From the NCBI GenBank assembly GCA_033439295.1, contig JAVTLE010000005.1:3522501-3586500 (forward strand): DNA of 64,000 nt, in the 5' to 3' direction. Positions 12,588 to 23,200 of the stretch are shown piece after piece. This stretch comes from Deuterostichococcus epilithicus. Its lineage: Eukaryota > Chlorophyta > Trebouxiophyceae > Prasiolales > Stichococcaceae. Under the pieces are notes generated by a model. It was not told the origin of the DNA, searched no databases, and saw nothing but the letters and a program-made list of their open reading frames with translations. Both the position numbers and the translations under genes were made by a program. How positions within the stretch are numbered: the first letter of the stretch is position 1; every line of letters starts with the position of its first letter.

Positions 12588-13105
12588 TGACGGTTTAGGT
12601 TGCCAGCGGTCGCCAGAAGAGGACCCAGGTCCGGCAGGTTTCAGCAGCAAGAAGTGTTTTGTGTTGCCGCGCAAGGGCAGCCGGAAGCGAATCTCTTGTG
12701 GCGGCCACTTTTTGACGCATCCCTCGCCATAGTAGAGCATGCAATGCGATCTGTTTTGTCTACGCTACAGAAACGAGCTGCCAGCCGATAAACATGTACC
12801 TACATGCTGCGCAAGGTTAAATCCTCATCCACATCTGCTGTGCATCTCTGCTAAGCAAGATTGAGGTGATTTGAGCGGCGTCTCGTTGAGAGGCCTTCAA
12901 GCCCTTGGCCTCTTTAGGCAATCAGCTCCTATAAAAGCATAGCACATGTTGGAGCAGAATCAAACTCAGGCAGCTTGAGTCTTAAGGGACATGGTAATGG
13001 CGCTGCAAGTTCGCAATAATAACGATAGGCTCTTCAAAACGTAAGCCTGCAACTTGATGTGAGCCACTCGGATGCTATCCTGCAAACACTACCCTGTCAC
13101 ATTGT
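12588..13105. other. Convergent 3' region between SYLF genes C and D
   Basis: C ends at 12587 reading right and D ends near 13106 reading left, so this roughly 500-bp stretch should hold both 3' UTRs. No other feature is seen. Confidence 0.5.
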
Positions 13106-14704
13106 TCACCATCTCACCTGTATGTCTGTGTACAGCAGGATGGTCTCCCGCGGGGGCTGCACCTCCCCACGCAGGATCTGCTGCGGCGTCACGTGCCGAC
13201 CATATGTATCGGCATTTGCCGTCCTGTTCTCGTGCACGAGGCTCACTGCGCCCGGCACATGATGCGAGTGTTTTGTACGCAGTTGCACAGTCTTTGCGCT
13301 TTCTGGTTTCTTGTGAGCACCCGAGCAGCAACACAGCAGATTCTTGTGTGGTACCCGCAGGGGCGAGGGGCAACTATACCCTGGATTGATGCATCACAGA
13401 TGATACCCGTTGTCAGGTGCCACCTCCTGCTGTATCTCAGCGCTGCCCTTGCAGACAGCGTCCGAGCTGGACCGCCGCTGTCAGAACTGCTCTGCGAACC
13501 CACAACCAGTGCGGAGTGCGCTCCACAGTTCACCTACAAGAGCGGCAGGGCTTGGTTTATTGAGTGCGTACCTTACGGCGAGTTTAAGTTTCTGAGATGA
13601 TGGTTCGGGTGCAGAAGTGCACAAGCATGATTGGGGCAAGCAACAGGCAGCGCCTGCACAGGGGGGCACCTGCCGCTTGAAGAACAAATCGACGGCGGCA
13701 GGTGTGCTGAGTGCTATGAGCGTCTGCACCGACGCAGCGCCGGCGATGGCGCCCAGAGACAGGCCGTGAAACTGCAAGGACGGACCGCAGCCGCTGTCGG
13801 CACGAGTAACAAGCAGCAGACATGCACAACCTAGGCCTCATTCGGCATTTGATCCTTTGCAATGTCGCTGGTGAATTTGCTTGCTTGAGCTGACTGTGAG
13901 CAAGCAGCACCGTCTATGCTGGCTGAAAATGTCCCACCTTAATGAAGCAGGGAGCTGACCAGCCGATGTGGTGTATCGTGCCATCTCCTGCGGCATTGTC
14001 AATGTCCAACGCCCAACCGTTGCCTGCAGTACACAGTCCTTCCGACTCCTGCAGATGTCAAATCCTGCTGCTGCTCACTCAGCCATCTTGCAAGCGCAGC
14101 AGCGCACATATGAGTCTGGAGAGGTTGTGCATCCCTTGGCTTATATCATGCATGGTTGACTCAAGCAAGCGGCTCGTTCAGGCAAGCGCTCTCTTGCAGT
14201 AAAGACCCCGGCGACTGCAGCGCCCATAAAGACAGATATCGCACAAAGATGCACCTGGGGCAGCCGAGCGATGACCATTCCCCAGCCAAGCACAGGGGCC
14301 ACAATGGCCCCGGCCTTGCGCCAGAACGCAAAGCACTGCGGGAGGTGATGCAGGGCTTCGACCCTAGATTGCCGCTGCTGTTAGAAGGATTCGCCAGGAA
14401 CACTGAACTGACATATGCAGCTGATATGCAGCCTTGCTAGCGTAGGTCGTGCCACGAAAGCAGGCGTCTCATGCTCCGCTGCAGCTGGGATTATGTTTTG
14501 CACTTGAAAAGCAGTGGAACCGTGCAGCACTGCGCTTGCAATGGCAGGACATGTATGTCAAGCCTCTTGAGCATATTACGCCGAGCGTTCAATCAAGATG
14601 AGCTCACCAGGCCAGCCGCCTGTCGAAGCTCCTCGGCGTCTGCCACTGGGATGCTCGGCCCCAAAGATTCGGATGCCAGTAGGTCGTTCAGCAACTCTCG
14701 GGCC
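13106..14704 (-). CDS. SYLF-domain protein D, inverted member of the array
   Basis: The only copy on the - strand. In reading order: 14704-14608 (RARELLNDLLAS...EELRQAAGL), about 14345-14255 (CFAFWRKAGAIVAP, GWGMVIARLPQ), about 13995-13940 (DGTIHHIGWSAPCFIK), about 13770-13670 (GAASVQTLIALSTPAAVDLFFK), about 13540-13435 (diverged middle) and about 13245-13110 (RHVTPQQILRGEVQPPRE, LLYTDIQ). The same motif order and the same phase-2 intron before RARELL are seen in genes C, E and F. The first coding exon upstream of 14704 was not found. The end at 13106 is read-through past a good GTGAG donor after LLYTDIQ, so a further tail exon is possible. No low-complexity tail is visible, unlike its neighbours. 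Confidence 0.78.
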
Positions 14705-15953
14705 CTGTGCGCGCATCAAAAGAAAATGCTGCTGCATGATGCATGCGATAGACCGCCGCATGCATGGCCTGGAGACCGCTGCAGCAAGCCATTTGGCTTT
14801 TTGGGCACAGAAAGGCTATGGGTGCATGCAACTACGCACAGCACAAATTGCGGGGCATGCGGGGACTTCTCATTCAGGTGCTGACTTGCTCATGTGGGTG
14901 TCCAGAAAGCTGGCGGCCTCGTCCTCCCGCGGCGACAATCCCAGTGTGATCCCCCTGCCCAGGCCAGGCAGCATCACCGACATGATCATCAATATAGAGA
15001 AGCGAGATCTCTATCTCCTTTTCACTATTTCACAGAAGTCTTGGCAAAGTCTGCAACGACAGTCACTCACTTCGTTGAGCCCTTCCACGTCTTTACATAG
15101 GTTGAAATGCTTCACAGAGAAAGCTGCGAGTCTGCTTCGGAGGTGTTCAAACGCAACCCACAGGATTTGTAGGAGGGTTCAGGAATTATGAACGTAATGT
15201 GACCCAGCTGGCAGAGTTTCAATGAATTCTCCCGCCATCCAATGGTTCTCATTGTCAGCAATGAAAATCAAAATTCTTCTTGTTGTGACGCTCTCAGCCT
15301 GCTTCCACCCTGAGCGACACATGCGAACACACCTGATGCCCGGCCGCCAGATAAGCCGCCAGCATTCAACGGCATCTGACTGACCAACCCCAAAACGGCT
15401 GACTGGATCGCTCGGATTGACGAACAGTAAGGTCTCGGAAGAGGGCACAACGACATGGCGTCGCTGCTACTGGGAGGCCTGGCAGCGACTGGCGTAGTGC
15501 ACGTGCGTGGTGGCCGTGCATGGGATGCATCACAGTGCTACGCTTTTGCACGATGGCAAAATACACCCCGTCGTTTACTTCAACCATGCATCTGGCACCG
15601 GATTTGCAGAGCTGTCCTGCTGAAGCCAGGCTGATATGTATGTGATGTCCACTCCGTTCATACATCCAGCTGGCGGGACGACACCACCACCTGGATGAGG
15701 ATATCCGCGAGTGCGCAGCATTGCCACCCCCCGCCAAATGACTCAATTGCAGGCTTGAAACTGCTCAGTGACCTTGTACCAATGCACCGTTCGAGGCCCG
15801 GCAAGGCTGTGCAGTGTCAGCATCCGGCAGTCAGCATATTTCTTTTTACGCCATAGCTAGCGTCATGACTACCAGCGCGGGCTGCCGCTCGGTGCTCAAA
15901 CGACAATGGTGATGTGCTGCATGCCCAGCACTCGGTCATTGACGCTTGCGCAG
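14705..15953. other. Divergent spacer between SYLF genes D and E
   Basis: D reads left and E reads right from here, so both first exons and promoters should lie in this 1.2 kb. Short overlapping frames exist on both strands but none joins in the needed phase with certainty. An ATG at about 15456 (MASLLLGGLAATG) is a weak candidate start for E. Confidence 0.4.
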
Positions 15954-18900
15954 GGCGCGCGAGCTGCTGAACAGGCTGACGGAGGGCACGAACCCGATTG
16001 TGCCGCCCGAGCTGCTTGCCTGCACCAAGGTGGGGCATTTGGCCCAGTCCTTCTGCTGCTGCAATGTGATTTATGATTTGAGCTGCGTGCTTCGTATAGA
16101 GAACATGCAAGCTTCGAGCTCGCATGTCTCCAGGACGCAGCGTGCCCGCTTTGTTGTGTTGTGTTCCTTGGCGGTTTTCTGCTGAATGTGCACTCAATGC
16201 ATTGACCCTGCAGGGGCTGGCTTTCAGGTGCGTCGTTACGCATATTCTGCGGCCGGCCTATAGCCGGCCATTCAGCTTCATGGCACGGAAAACTAGCATG
16301 AACTCGGCTCCCGCGCCGGTGGGCGCTCATTCAACTGCTATCCTCCTCAAGTCGTCACTGTGCCGTCATGATTGCAGCTGCTACCGCCAGGCCGGCCTGG
16401 GCATCAGCGGCACGCGGGGCAACGGCTTCGTTATCGCGAACCTGCAGGCACAACATCGCCTCTTGCAGTTGATGCTCTGATTATGCATGAGCCTATCGTT
16501 GCTTCCTGGTATCAGCTTGTATGAGCAGCAACAGCGACCGACAGACGGCTGACCCGCAGCCACATTCCCTGCCAGCCGTCGCCTGTGAGATGAAGACAGG
16601 CTCAGCGGTGACCTTACCTGTCAACGCTGCTGCACAGGCCGGCATGGAGTGGTCCGCACCTCTGTACTTCAAGATCTCTGGTGTCAGCCTGGGCATGACA
16701 GCTGGTGCGCAGACATGCCAGCACGCTGTCTCATTTTGCTGTGTGACAGTCACACTGTGACTTGTTGTGGGAATGCCAGCAGCCTCCATATGACTTGTTG
16801 CATCCTCGATCGCATCGTTTCGTCTCATGTCGCACAGGCTACACCAAAGTCCAGACGATGATTGCTCTCAACACCGAGCGGGCGGTGCACGCGTTTGCTC
16901 TTGAACGGGTGAGATCGTCAGTCAAACCTACTGCAAACGAAGCCTGAAATGCTGGGCAACAACAGTAGTGCCAAGCTCTGCTGATATTAAGTAGTACTAT
17001 ATGGTGATGTCGATAAGGAAGCACGAGAGCCTCATTGGGTGTTGTGCGCCACAATGAGCGATACCGACAACAGCAGACCCAGGTGCCGGCGCACTGCAGT
17101 GTGCCCGGCGCCGTGCCTGGAAGCATCAGCCCACCAATCTGAGTGGCGAAGATGGACAGCAATGGGACTTGCATCAGTCTCTCACAGCATGGGCAGTTCG
17201 AATCAGAGGTGCGTGGAAGCATCGGCCGAAGGCATGGCTGGCGCGGCTTCCTGGATACTGAAGGTGTGTTGGCATCGGTGCCGGAGCCACGCAGACGAGA
17301 CTGGACGTCGATCTGGGCCTAGCGGCGGGCCTCACCTACAGCGGCGCATCCTACTCGCTGCAGGGCGCGCTGCCGGAGGCTCTGGAATGGAGCCTGGCTG
17401 ACGGCGCATTTTGTGATGTTTCTCTGAAAGGTTTGGCGCCCATAACCCCGGAGAGTTCACTCGTTGCTGATGTGGGCTGGCTGTGCATAGGATTCACACG
17501 GCAGTGGAGGACTGCCCAGCGAGGCTGCAGTCTCCATCGTATGCCATATATTCGGCTGCATGCATGCTCCGCAGCTGCCAGACGGGTGCCGCTGCATCGA
17601 GGCTCTTGCGGCGGATGGTATGCCATCACCAGCGCGTTGACTAGCAGACCAGGACCCCGGAAAGCGCTTGGGGATCCCAGAATCTGACATCTCGAATCGG
17701 GATTGAAAGCTGACTGCAGGGGCGAGCATCGAGCTGGACGACGACTTCAACGTCAATTTATACGGCTCCGGTGTGAAACGATGTCTTTTGGTGTGAAGAG
17801 TCTCCTGGGACTGACTTGCTCTTTTCGCATGGTTGATGTGACACCAGTTCAAGACGTCAGTGGATCTGTTGATGCTGCCGTTGGCGGTATTCAGCGTTTC
17901 AGCCGCCTTAATGACAGCGTGTTGAGCCGCTCCCGGCATGCAGACCTCGCCGCAAACCCGGATCGCATCCTGCACGGCGAAGTGTCGCCGCCGGCAGCCG
18001 CCGCCTCCCTCTACGAGGCTCTGCGGGTGCGCCACGAATGGACGATTGGGATGCATCAAATCGGAGGCATCAAATGCGCGCAAACACACTGATGAGGTCT
18101 TATTGGCTTGCCCCTATTACGATGACAGGCCAGAGCTTTACCACGAGGTCTACCACGATCAATATGCAAGACAGCACCGAGCATCCTGCTGGCATGGGAC
18201 CATTGTCGGCTGCTTATTCCGCCTTCCTCACAGGCCAAAATCAGCGGGACCACCCTGCAGCGCTGGAGCGGCGGGACAACCTCCACACAGGTGCTGCTGC
18301 CTGCTGCGCGTGCTTTGCCCCAAGCTGGCAGCACCAATCGTTTTCTGTCTGTCATAACCTCGTCTCTGCATTCTTGTACAATGCCGCTACACCCTTCTTG
18401 TATCAACGACACTGAACGATGGTGCCCAGTGGCCGAACCTCCAGGTGGGTTAATTCCAGGTGCCATTTGCCGCCGTGCGCTACGGACCGGCGGCCCACTT
18501 CGACGGCTCGCCGGGGTATGGCACCTATTCTGGCGGCGCCTATGCTGGCATCCCCAACACCGGCACCATTGGCGGCGGAGGCGAGCCATCCGCGGTGGGC
18601 AGCTCTGCAGTACCAAGCCCCGTCACCCCATCTCCATCAAGCAGCGGGTGCGCACGCTGCATCAGCTATCTTCCACACAACCCACAGGACCCTACTGCGT
18701 CTGTACTGCGAGCTATGTTGATCAGAATTGAAGCTGTGCTTGACATGACAGACATGCGGCTGTACATACATATGAAGGGTAGTGGGCCGGGGTGGGCCCC
18801 TCCACGCAGGGCTATCGTGATGTGCAGGTCAAGGTTGCAAGGGTCGCCAGCTTGAAGAGATGCATGCGCGGGCTTTCTTGCAGGAGCTACGCGTGGAGCG

Positions 18901-19061
18901 GGCAGCCAGGGCAGTCGCCATCGTCCGTGATGACAGCTGGCATCCGCTATAACGCCTCACCGGCTGCGCAGCCGGCGGCGGCGACTGGCGCCATCGCCGG
19001 CGGCGGCGGGGGCGGCGCAGGAGCCGGCTCGCCCACCTCCGTGCTGGGCGGGCCTCGCTGA
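15954..19061 (+). CDS. SYLF-domain protein E, Gly/Pro/Ser-rich tail
   Basis: Best resolved member. Exons closing in phase: 15954-16029, 16214-16227 (14 bp), 16378-16447, 16638-16704, 16838-16908, 17295-17430, 17720-17770, 17944-18026, 18234-18290, 18460-18647, 18884-19061. Motifs: ARELLNRLTEGTNPIVPPEL, the GLAF micro-exon, GISGTRGNGFVIANLQ, MEWSAPLYFKISG, VQTMIALNTERAVHAF, LDVDLGLAAGLTYSG, WSLADGAFCDVSLKG, ASIELDDDFNVNLYG and ILHGEVSPPAAAASLYEALR. This follows the classical SYLF order (PxxLL helix, GSGLVIA strand, WSAP, VLNTPEAVxAF, C-terminal strands) throughout. The tail has FDGSPGYGTYSGGAYAG and a Gly-run ending at TGA 19061. The intron after ANLQ begins with GC. The first exon, upstream of 15954, is not identified. 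Role inferred: peripheral membrane or lipid binding. Confidence 0.9.
16214..16227 (+). other. 14-bp micro-exon encoding GLAF in SYLF gene E
   Basis: A TGCAG acceptor precedes and a GTGCG donor follows the 14 bases GGGCTGGCTTTCAG. Including them keeps phase between 16029 and 16378 and restores the conserved GLAF motif; in gene F the matching residues are part of a normal 72-bp exon. Confidence 0.75.
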
Positions 19062-19429
19062 GGAAGGAGGCCGAGAAGATGGCCGCTGGCCGAGGAAATT
19101 CAACCGAACAAAACGTCGCCTGTTGCCGCCAGCTGGGGCGCTGTCTCTGCTGAGCATTAATTACACGCTGCCTGAGCAGTGGGTTCGCCTGCTGTCGCTG
19201 TGTGATCCTCAAGCGAAGTACATCAGGACAGGAACGTGTTGCGTGGGCGACCTGCAAATGTGACATACAGCAAGGCATGATTTGCATCGCAACAGCGAAT
19301 GTCTGTATTACAAGGGCGCAGTGCCAGGGGATAGAGCCAAGCCTGGTCTTCAAGTGGTTCGATATCGAATGTTAAAAATTTCAAAATGCAGGGATGCTTG
19401 AACCCCTGGCTGGCTAAAAGTAAAGCATC
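19062..19429. other. 3' flank of SYLF gene E
   Basis: No coding signal seen; probably the 3' UTR of gene E. Base composition is more AT-rich toward 19360-19400. Confidence 0.4.
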
Positions 19430-20203
19430 ATGCTGCGAATTAAGCCGCTGCTGGAACTGTTAGAAGAGGCGATCCACAGCATCCAGCGAGTGGCCATAGC
19501 CCACATCAAGTCACACAACGGACATTCCGGATTCGATCCTCAAGGGCAGCTCTCTAGCGCCGCGCTGCGACAACACAACAAGGGGGCTTCAAATTTCACA
19601 ATTAAATTGTTCCCCCAGAGAGGCCGCCGAGATTGCCACCGCTTTTCAAACCCTCCAACATCCGTCATCTACGCTACTTTGTTCTGCGTGAGCGTTTCAA
19701 ACACATCCCCTTCACCAGTGCATTGCATCGAGAAGGCTTTGGGAGGAAGTATTATGGCGGGCGTGGGCGAGTGGGTGGAGTTGGAGGACGACATCTACAC
19801 TCCCAAAGGAATGCACCTCTCCAAGCTCATCGACGACGTGAAGAGGCACGCCTTTGTCTTGCACACCAAAGGCGTCGAGCTTCCCCTGCAACGTCTCAGG
19901 CCTGCCTACGCAGCAAGCCTTCCGGATCTGGGCATTAGCTTGATGAAGGCAGACAGTCCACTCCTCCTCCGCCGCCTGCGACTCCATCCGCCCTGTGCGG
20001 CCCTCGGTGACAGCAGGGGCACACCTTTTTTGGCAGCAGGGGCACACCTTCTCGGGGCAGCAGGGGCACACCTTCCTGATTCAGACCATCAGGACTGCTG
20101 CACACAGCTCGGACCCGAGCTAAAATCGGAATTCTGCCGAGCCATCCTCTGCATGGATTGCAAGCTCGACTTTCAGACAATCTTTCATCTGCTGCAGGAC
20201 TAA
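19430..20203 (+). CDS. 257-residue open frame, not recognised, may belong to SYLF gene F
   Basis: Longest uninterrupted frame between genes E and F. The part from the internal ATG at 19754 (MAGVGEWVELEDDIYTPKG, then MHLSKLIDDVKRHAF) looks more protein-like than the rest, and KLIDDVKR resembles the KARLKDDVNK segment that precedes the SYLF core in gene A, so it may hold the 5' exon of F. The 3' part contains a 21-bp tandem repeat and the last bases overlap the acceptor of F's first SYLF exon at 20198. The 5' part (19430-19750) has no motif. It could be a chance frame. Confidence 0.3.
   Translation: MLRIKPLLELLEEAIHSIQRVAIAHIKSHNGHSGFDPQGQLSSAALRQHNKGASNFTIKLFPQRGRRDCHRFSNPPTSVIYATLFCVSVSNTSPSPVHCIEKALGGSIMAGVGEWVELEDDIYTPKGMHLSKLIDDVKRHAFVLHTKGVELPLQRLRPAYAASLPDLGISLMKADSPLLLRRLRLHPPCAALGDSRGTPFLAAGAHLLGAAGAHLPDSDHQDCCTQLGPELKSEFCRAILCMDCKLDFQTIFHLLQD
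20015..20078 (+). repeat. 21-bp tandem repeat, three copies
   Basis: The unit GGCAGCAGGGGCACACCTT(C/T) recurs three times with small changes, giving GAHL-type repeats in the overlapping frame. Confidence 0.75.
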
Positions 20204-23200
20204 AGATCTGCTGACGCGGCTGTCGCAGCCTGATGCATCGTCCGGCGAGCCAGCTTTCCCGCCGGAGGCACTCAAGCATGCCAGGGTGAGACCACTCGGC
20301 CAGCGTCTCTGGCAGTTCTCTCTGCCGCAGCTGCAGGCGGCTGCATCCAGCACGCACGAGATGCTGCAGCACGTGTGCTTCTGTCGCAGCAGTGCTGCTG
20401 GTGGTAGATGCCTTGCACCTGATGTGCAATGCCAGCTGTGCGATATTGTCCACGTTCGTCGTTGGCAGTCTGCAGAACTATAGTGGCAACACAGTGTCTG
20501 TGCCTCACCCAAACGACTTGCCCGCTGATCCGTATCCTTGCTCCGCAGGGCTTTGCGGTCGTGCGCTTCTCCAGAAGGATGGGCCTCGTTTCCCGCGGCC
20601 TGGTCTTCGCCAACCTGCAGGTGCGCTTCGCTGCTCTGGTATACCAACCTACGTGGCTTTGCTTAGCATAGCGTCGAGATGTTGAGGCTCCATCAGGCTG
20701 CCCATGCTTGTGCAAGCCGCTTTAACAGATGACAGCATGAGGCGCTTGGTGTCCTCTCCCCTGCGTGATGGCGGCACACCACGCCGAGGATTGCTCCAAT
20801 GCAACAGCAACGAATGCTTCAGTAGGGGGCAATTTTAAAATGCTGCCAGTTGTGAGCAAACACAAACTTCACTGTTCCTTGGAAACCTCGCTCGGCTTGA
20901 GCGGCAGAGCAAAAGCCGAGGTTGCATGGCATTTTAATCCATAACACTCTGTGGTCCACTGATACTTTCAATTCGAAGAAAGCCCAGTCCGGGCTGGACT
21001 GGTCGGCGCCGTCCTTCTTCAAGATCACAGGCAACAGCGGGGCGCTGCCAGTTGGTGACTATCAGCAGCCATCCTCGCATGATTGAACACCTGACAGCGC
21101 CTGTGCCGTGTCGTGCTGGACACACACAGCTGAGAGTGTCGTTCGATCTGCACCCGCCGCTAGCGCTGCATGTTCTGATCTTAGAGAGCACAAGTGCTTA
21201 ATCCTGTTGCGCTGCACCGGCTCATCATGTCCTTCGGCTGCGGCTGATGCAGGGTGGATCACCGCGCAGACGCTGTTTGTGATACCCACAGAGCCAGCGC
21301 TGCAGCGCTTCACCTCCCACCAGGTGCCTGCTGTGGCTCCTGCTGCATTTGTTGCATCTGGTGTTCAATCTGCTGAAGGACGCTCGGGCGAAAGACCCAG
21401 AGCTTGTGGTTGCTGCTTCATGGCCACTTTCTCTTCTTAGATCTGCTCAGCTGTTGGGGTCGTGTTCAAACTGTCCGGTTTTAATAGAGAAGAACCCAGG
21501 TCTTGATGGAGGAGAACCCAGGAGTCAAGCCTCCGCACTTTGCCTACAGGTGACCACGTGGTTCCAATCAGGCGCCCCCATTTCTGGCCCTGCGCCAACA
21601 CCAGACGCCGTCCTGCAGAGCCGCCTGACCGGCCGTCCCCTCGTATGGTCCCTCGTTGATGGTTTCCCCACCGAGATCGGCTTCTCAGGTCCGAATATGT
21701 ATCTGGGGCTTATTCGCAACACTGCAAAGGCTCCGGCCACACCGCAGAAGTCCTAATGGATGGCATTTGTTATGCTAGATGCAACAAGCGGAAACGTGCA
21801 ACTGCGGATGCACAGATGCCGCATGGTGTCTGGCCGCTGCGCCCAAGTGCTGTGGAGTGATCATTGATGTGTCGCGCTTGCAGCGGCGACCATATTTCGG
21901 GATGATGACCGCATTGCCAACACATACGATGTGCGAGGTGCCTCGTTCCTTGCCTCATCTGGTCGACGAGACCGAAACCCTGCCGTGCCTGACATCGGCT
22001 GCCGATCATTATGCGAACATGTCGGCATGACCTCCGGCAAACGGTGTCGCATAACAAGGCAGTGTTGCTGGGCATATCTGCAACCACCAGGCTGTGTATT
22101 TGTCGCCGTTGTATGAGCAACAAACGGAGTCCAGCGGAAGCAGCTTCAAGGCGTCACCCTGAAGCCCCCAGCCGGTGAATGTCTCAGGATCGGAGGCGGT
22201 CGCCAAGCGGCTGCTGCGCGGCGACTTCCCGCCGCCAACTGAGCTGGCCCCCGTGTACAGCTGTCTGCGGGTACGAGGCACACTTCGGAACCCAGAGAAC
22301 CATCTTAAACGAACTCGGCCCCGGCAATGTGCTCTGTTGGTGCCATGTCTGGCTGATGATACGAACGAACAGCACTGGAAGTGCGCTCGAACAGCTTTGG
22401 ACCAGCGATCTGCAGCCACATCCCCTCTTACGACTGGGATGACTGGTGCTCGTTCTGTGGGCAGGCCATAATGAGCTCAGTGCAGCCGCTGAGCCTGCCG
22501 CCTCTGCCGCCCCGCAGCGGCCCGCAGGTGCGTGCAGGCCTTATTGCAGAGGCTTCGCTGTTCAGCACAGAGACGTCCGCTGGCATGAATGTCGCTCTGT
22601 GTCCAGCTGAGGCACGAAGACAGGTTTCCGTTCTTCTGCCCATGCGCTTCGACATGGCATTGTAGTGTAGAACCGAGACTGCACCATGTTGTTCGTGCAT
22701 TGATCATTGCTCGATCATGTTGTGAAGCTGGAAAGCTGCTACCTTTGCAGCCCACATCGCAAGGCAGTCAGGAGGGCCACAAACCCAGACCCCCATCGCT
22801 GCGCGCGACCATCATACCCACCCTCAGCAGCAGCAGCAGCAGCAGCAGCAGCCCCACCACCAGCCGCAGCGCCGGCAGCGGCAGCGTCAGCGGCGCCGGC
22901 AGCAGCTTGTCGACCGACACAGCCGCCAGCGCGCCTGCCCACATGCCGCCGCTGCCGCCAAGGGGGCTGCGGGCGCAGCGAAAGGCCCGCGTGGCTGCGG
23001 CGACGGCAGCGCTGACGGCGGGGCCACCGAGACCGAAAGCGGCGCCACCGGAAGCAGCTCTGCCGGCAGCGGCTCCGCTGCTGGCGGTGCTGACCTTTCC
23101 TTGGCAGCTGCAGGGTGATGCGGGACCGCAGGCGCCTGAGACCCCGCCCCTGCAGGTGCCTCATTGCTTGTGGTTTCCTTTTTGTCTGATGCCCTACCGC

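Noticed and set aside
12048-12740. 230-codon - frame opposite the end of SYLF gene C
   Set aside because: Ala-run-rich shadow of GC-rich exons; the + strand continues the SYLF gene in phase to a stop.
16249-16268. Small palindrome GGCCGGC-CTATA-GCCGGCC in a SYLF E intron
   Set aside because: Seven-bp GC-only arms are expected by chance in DNA of this composition.
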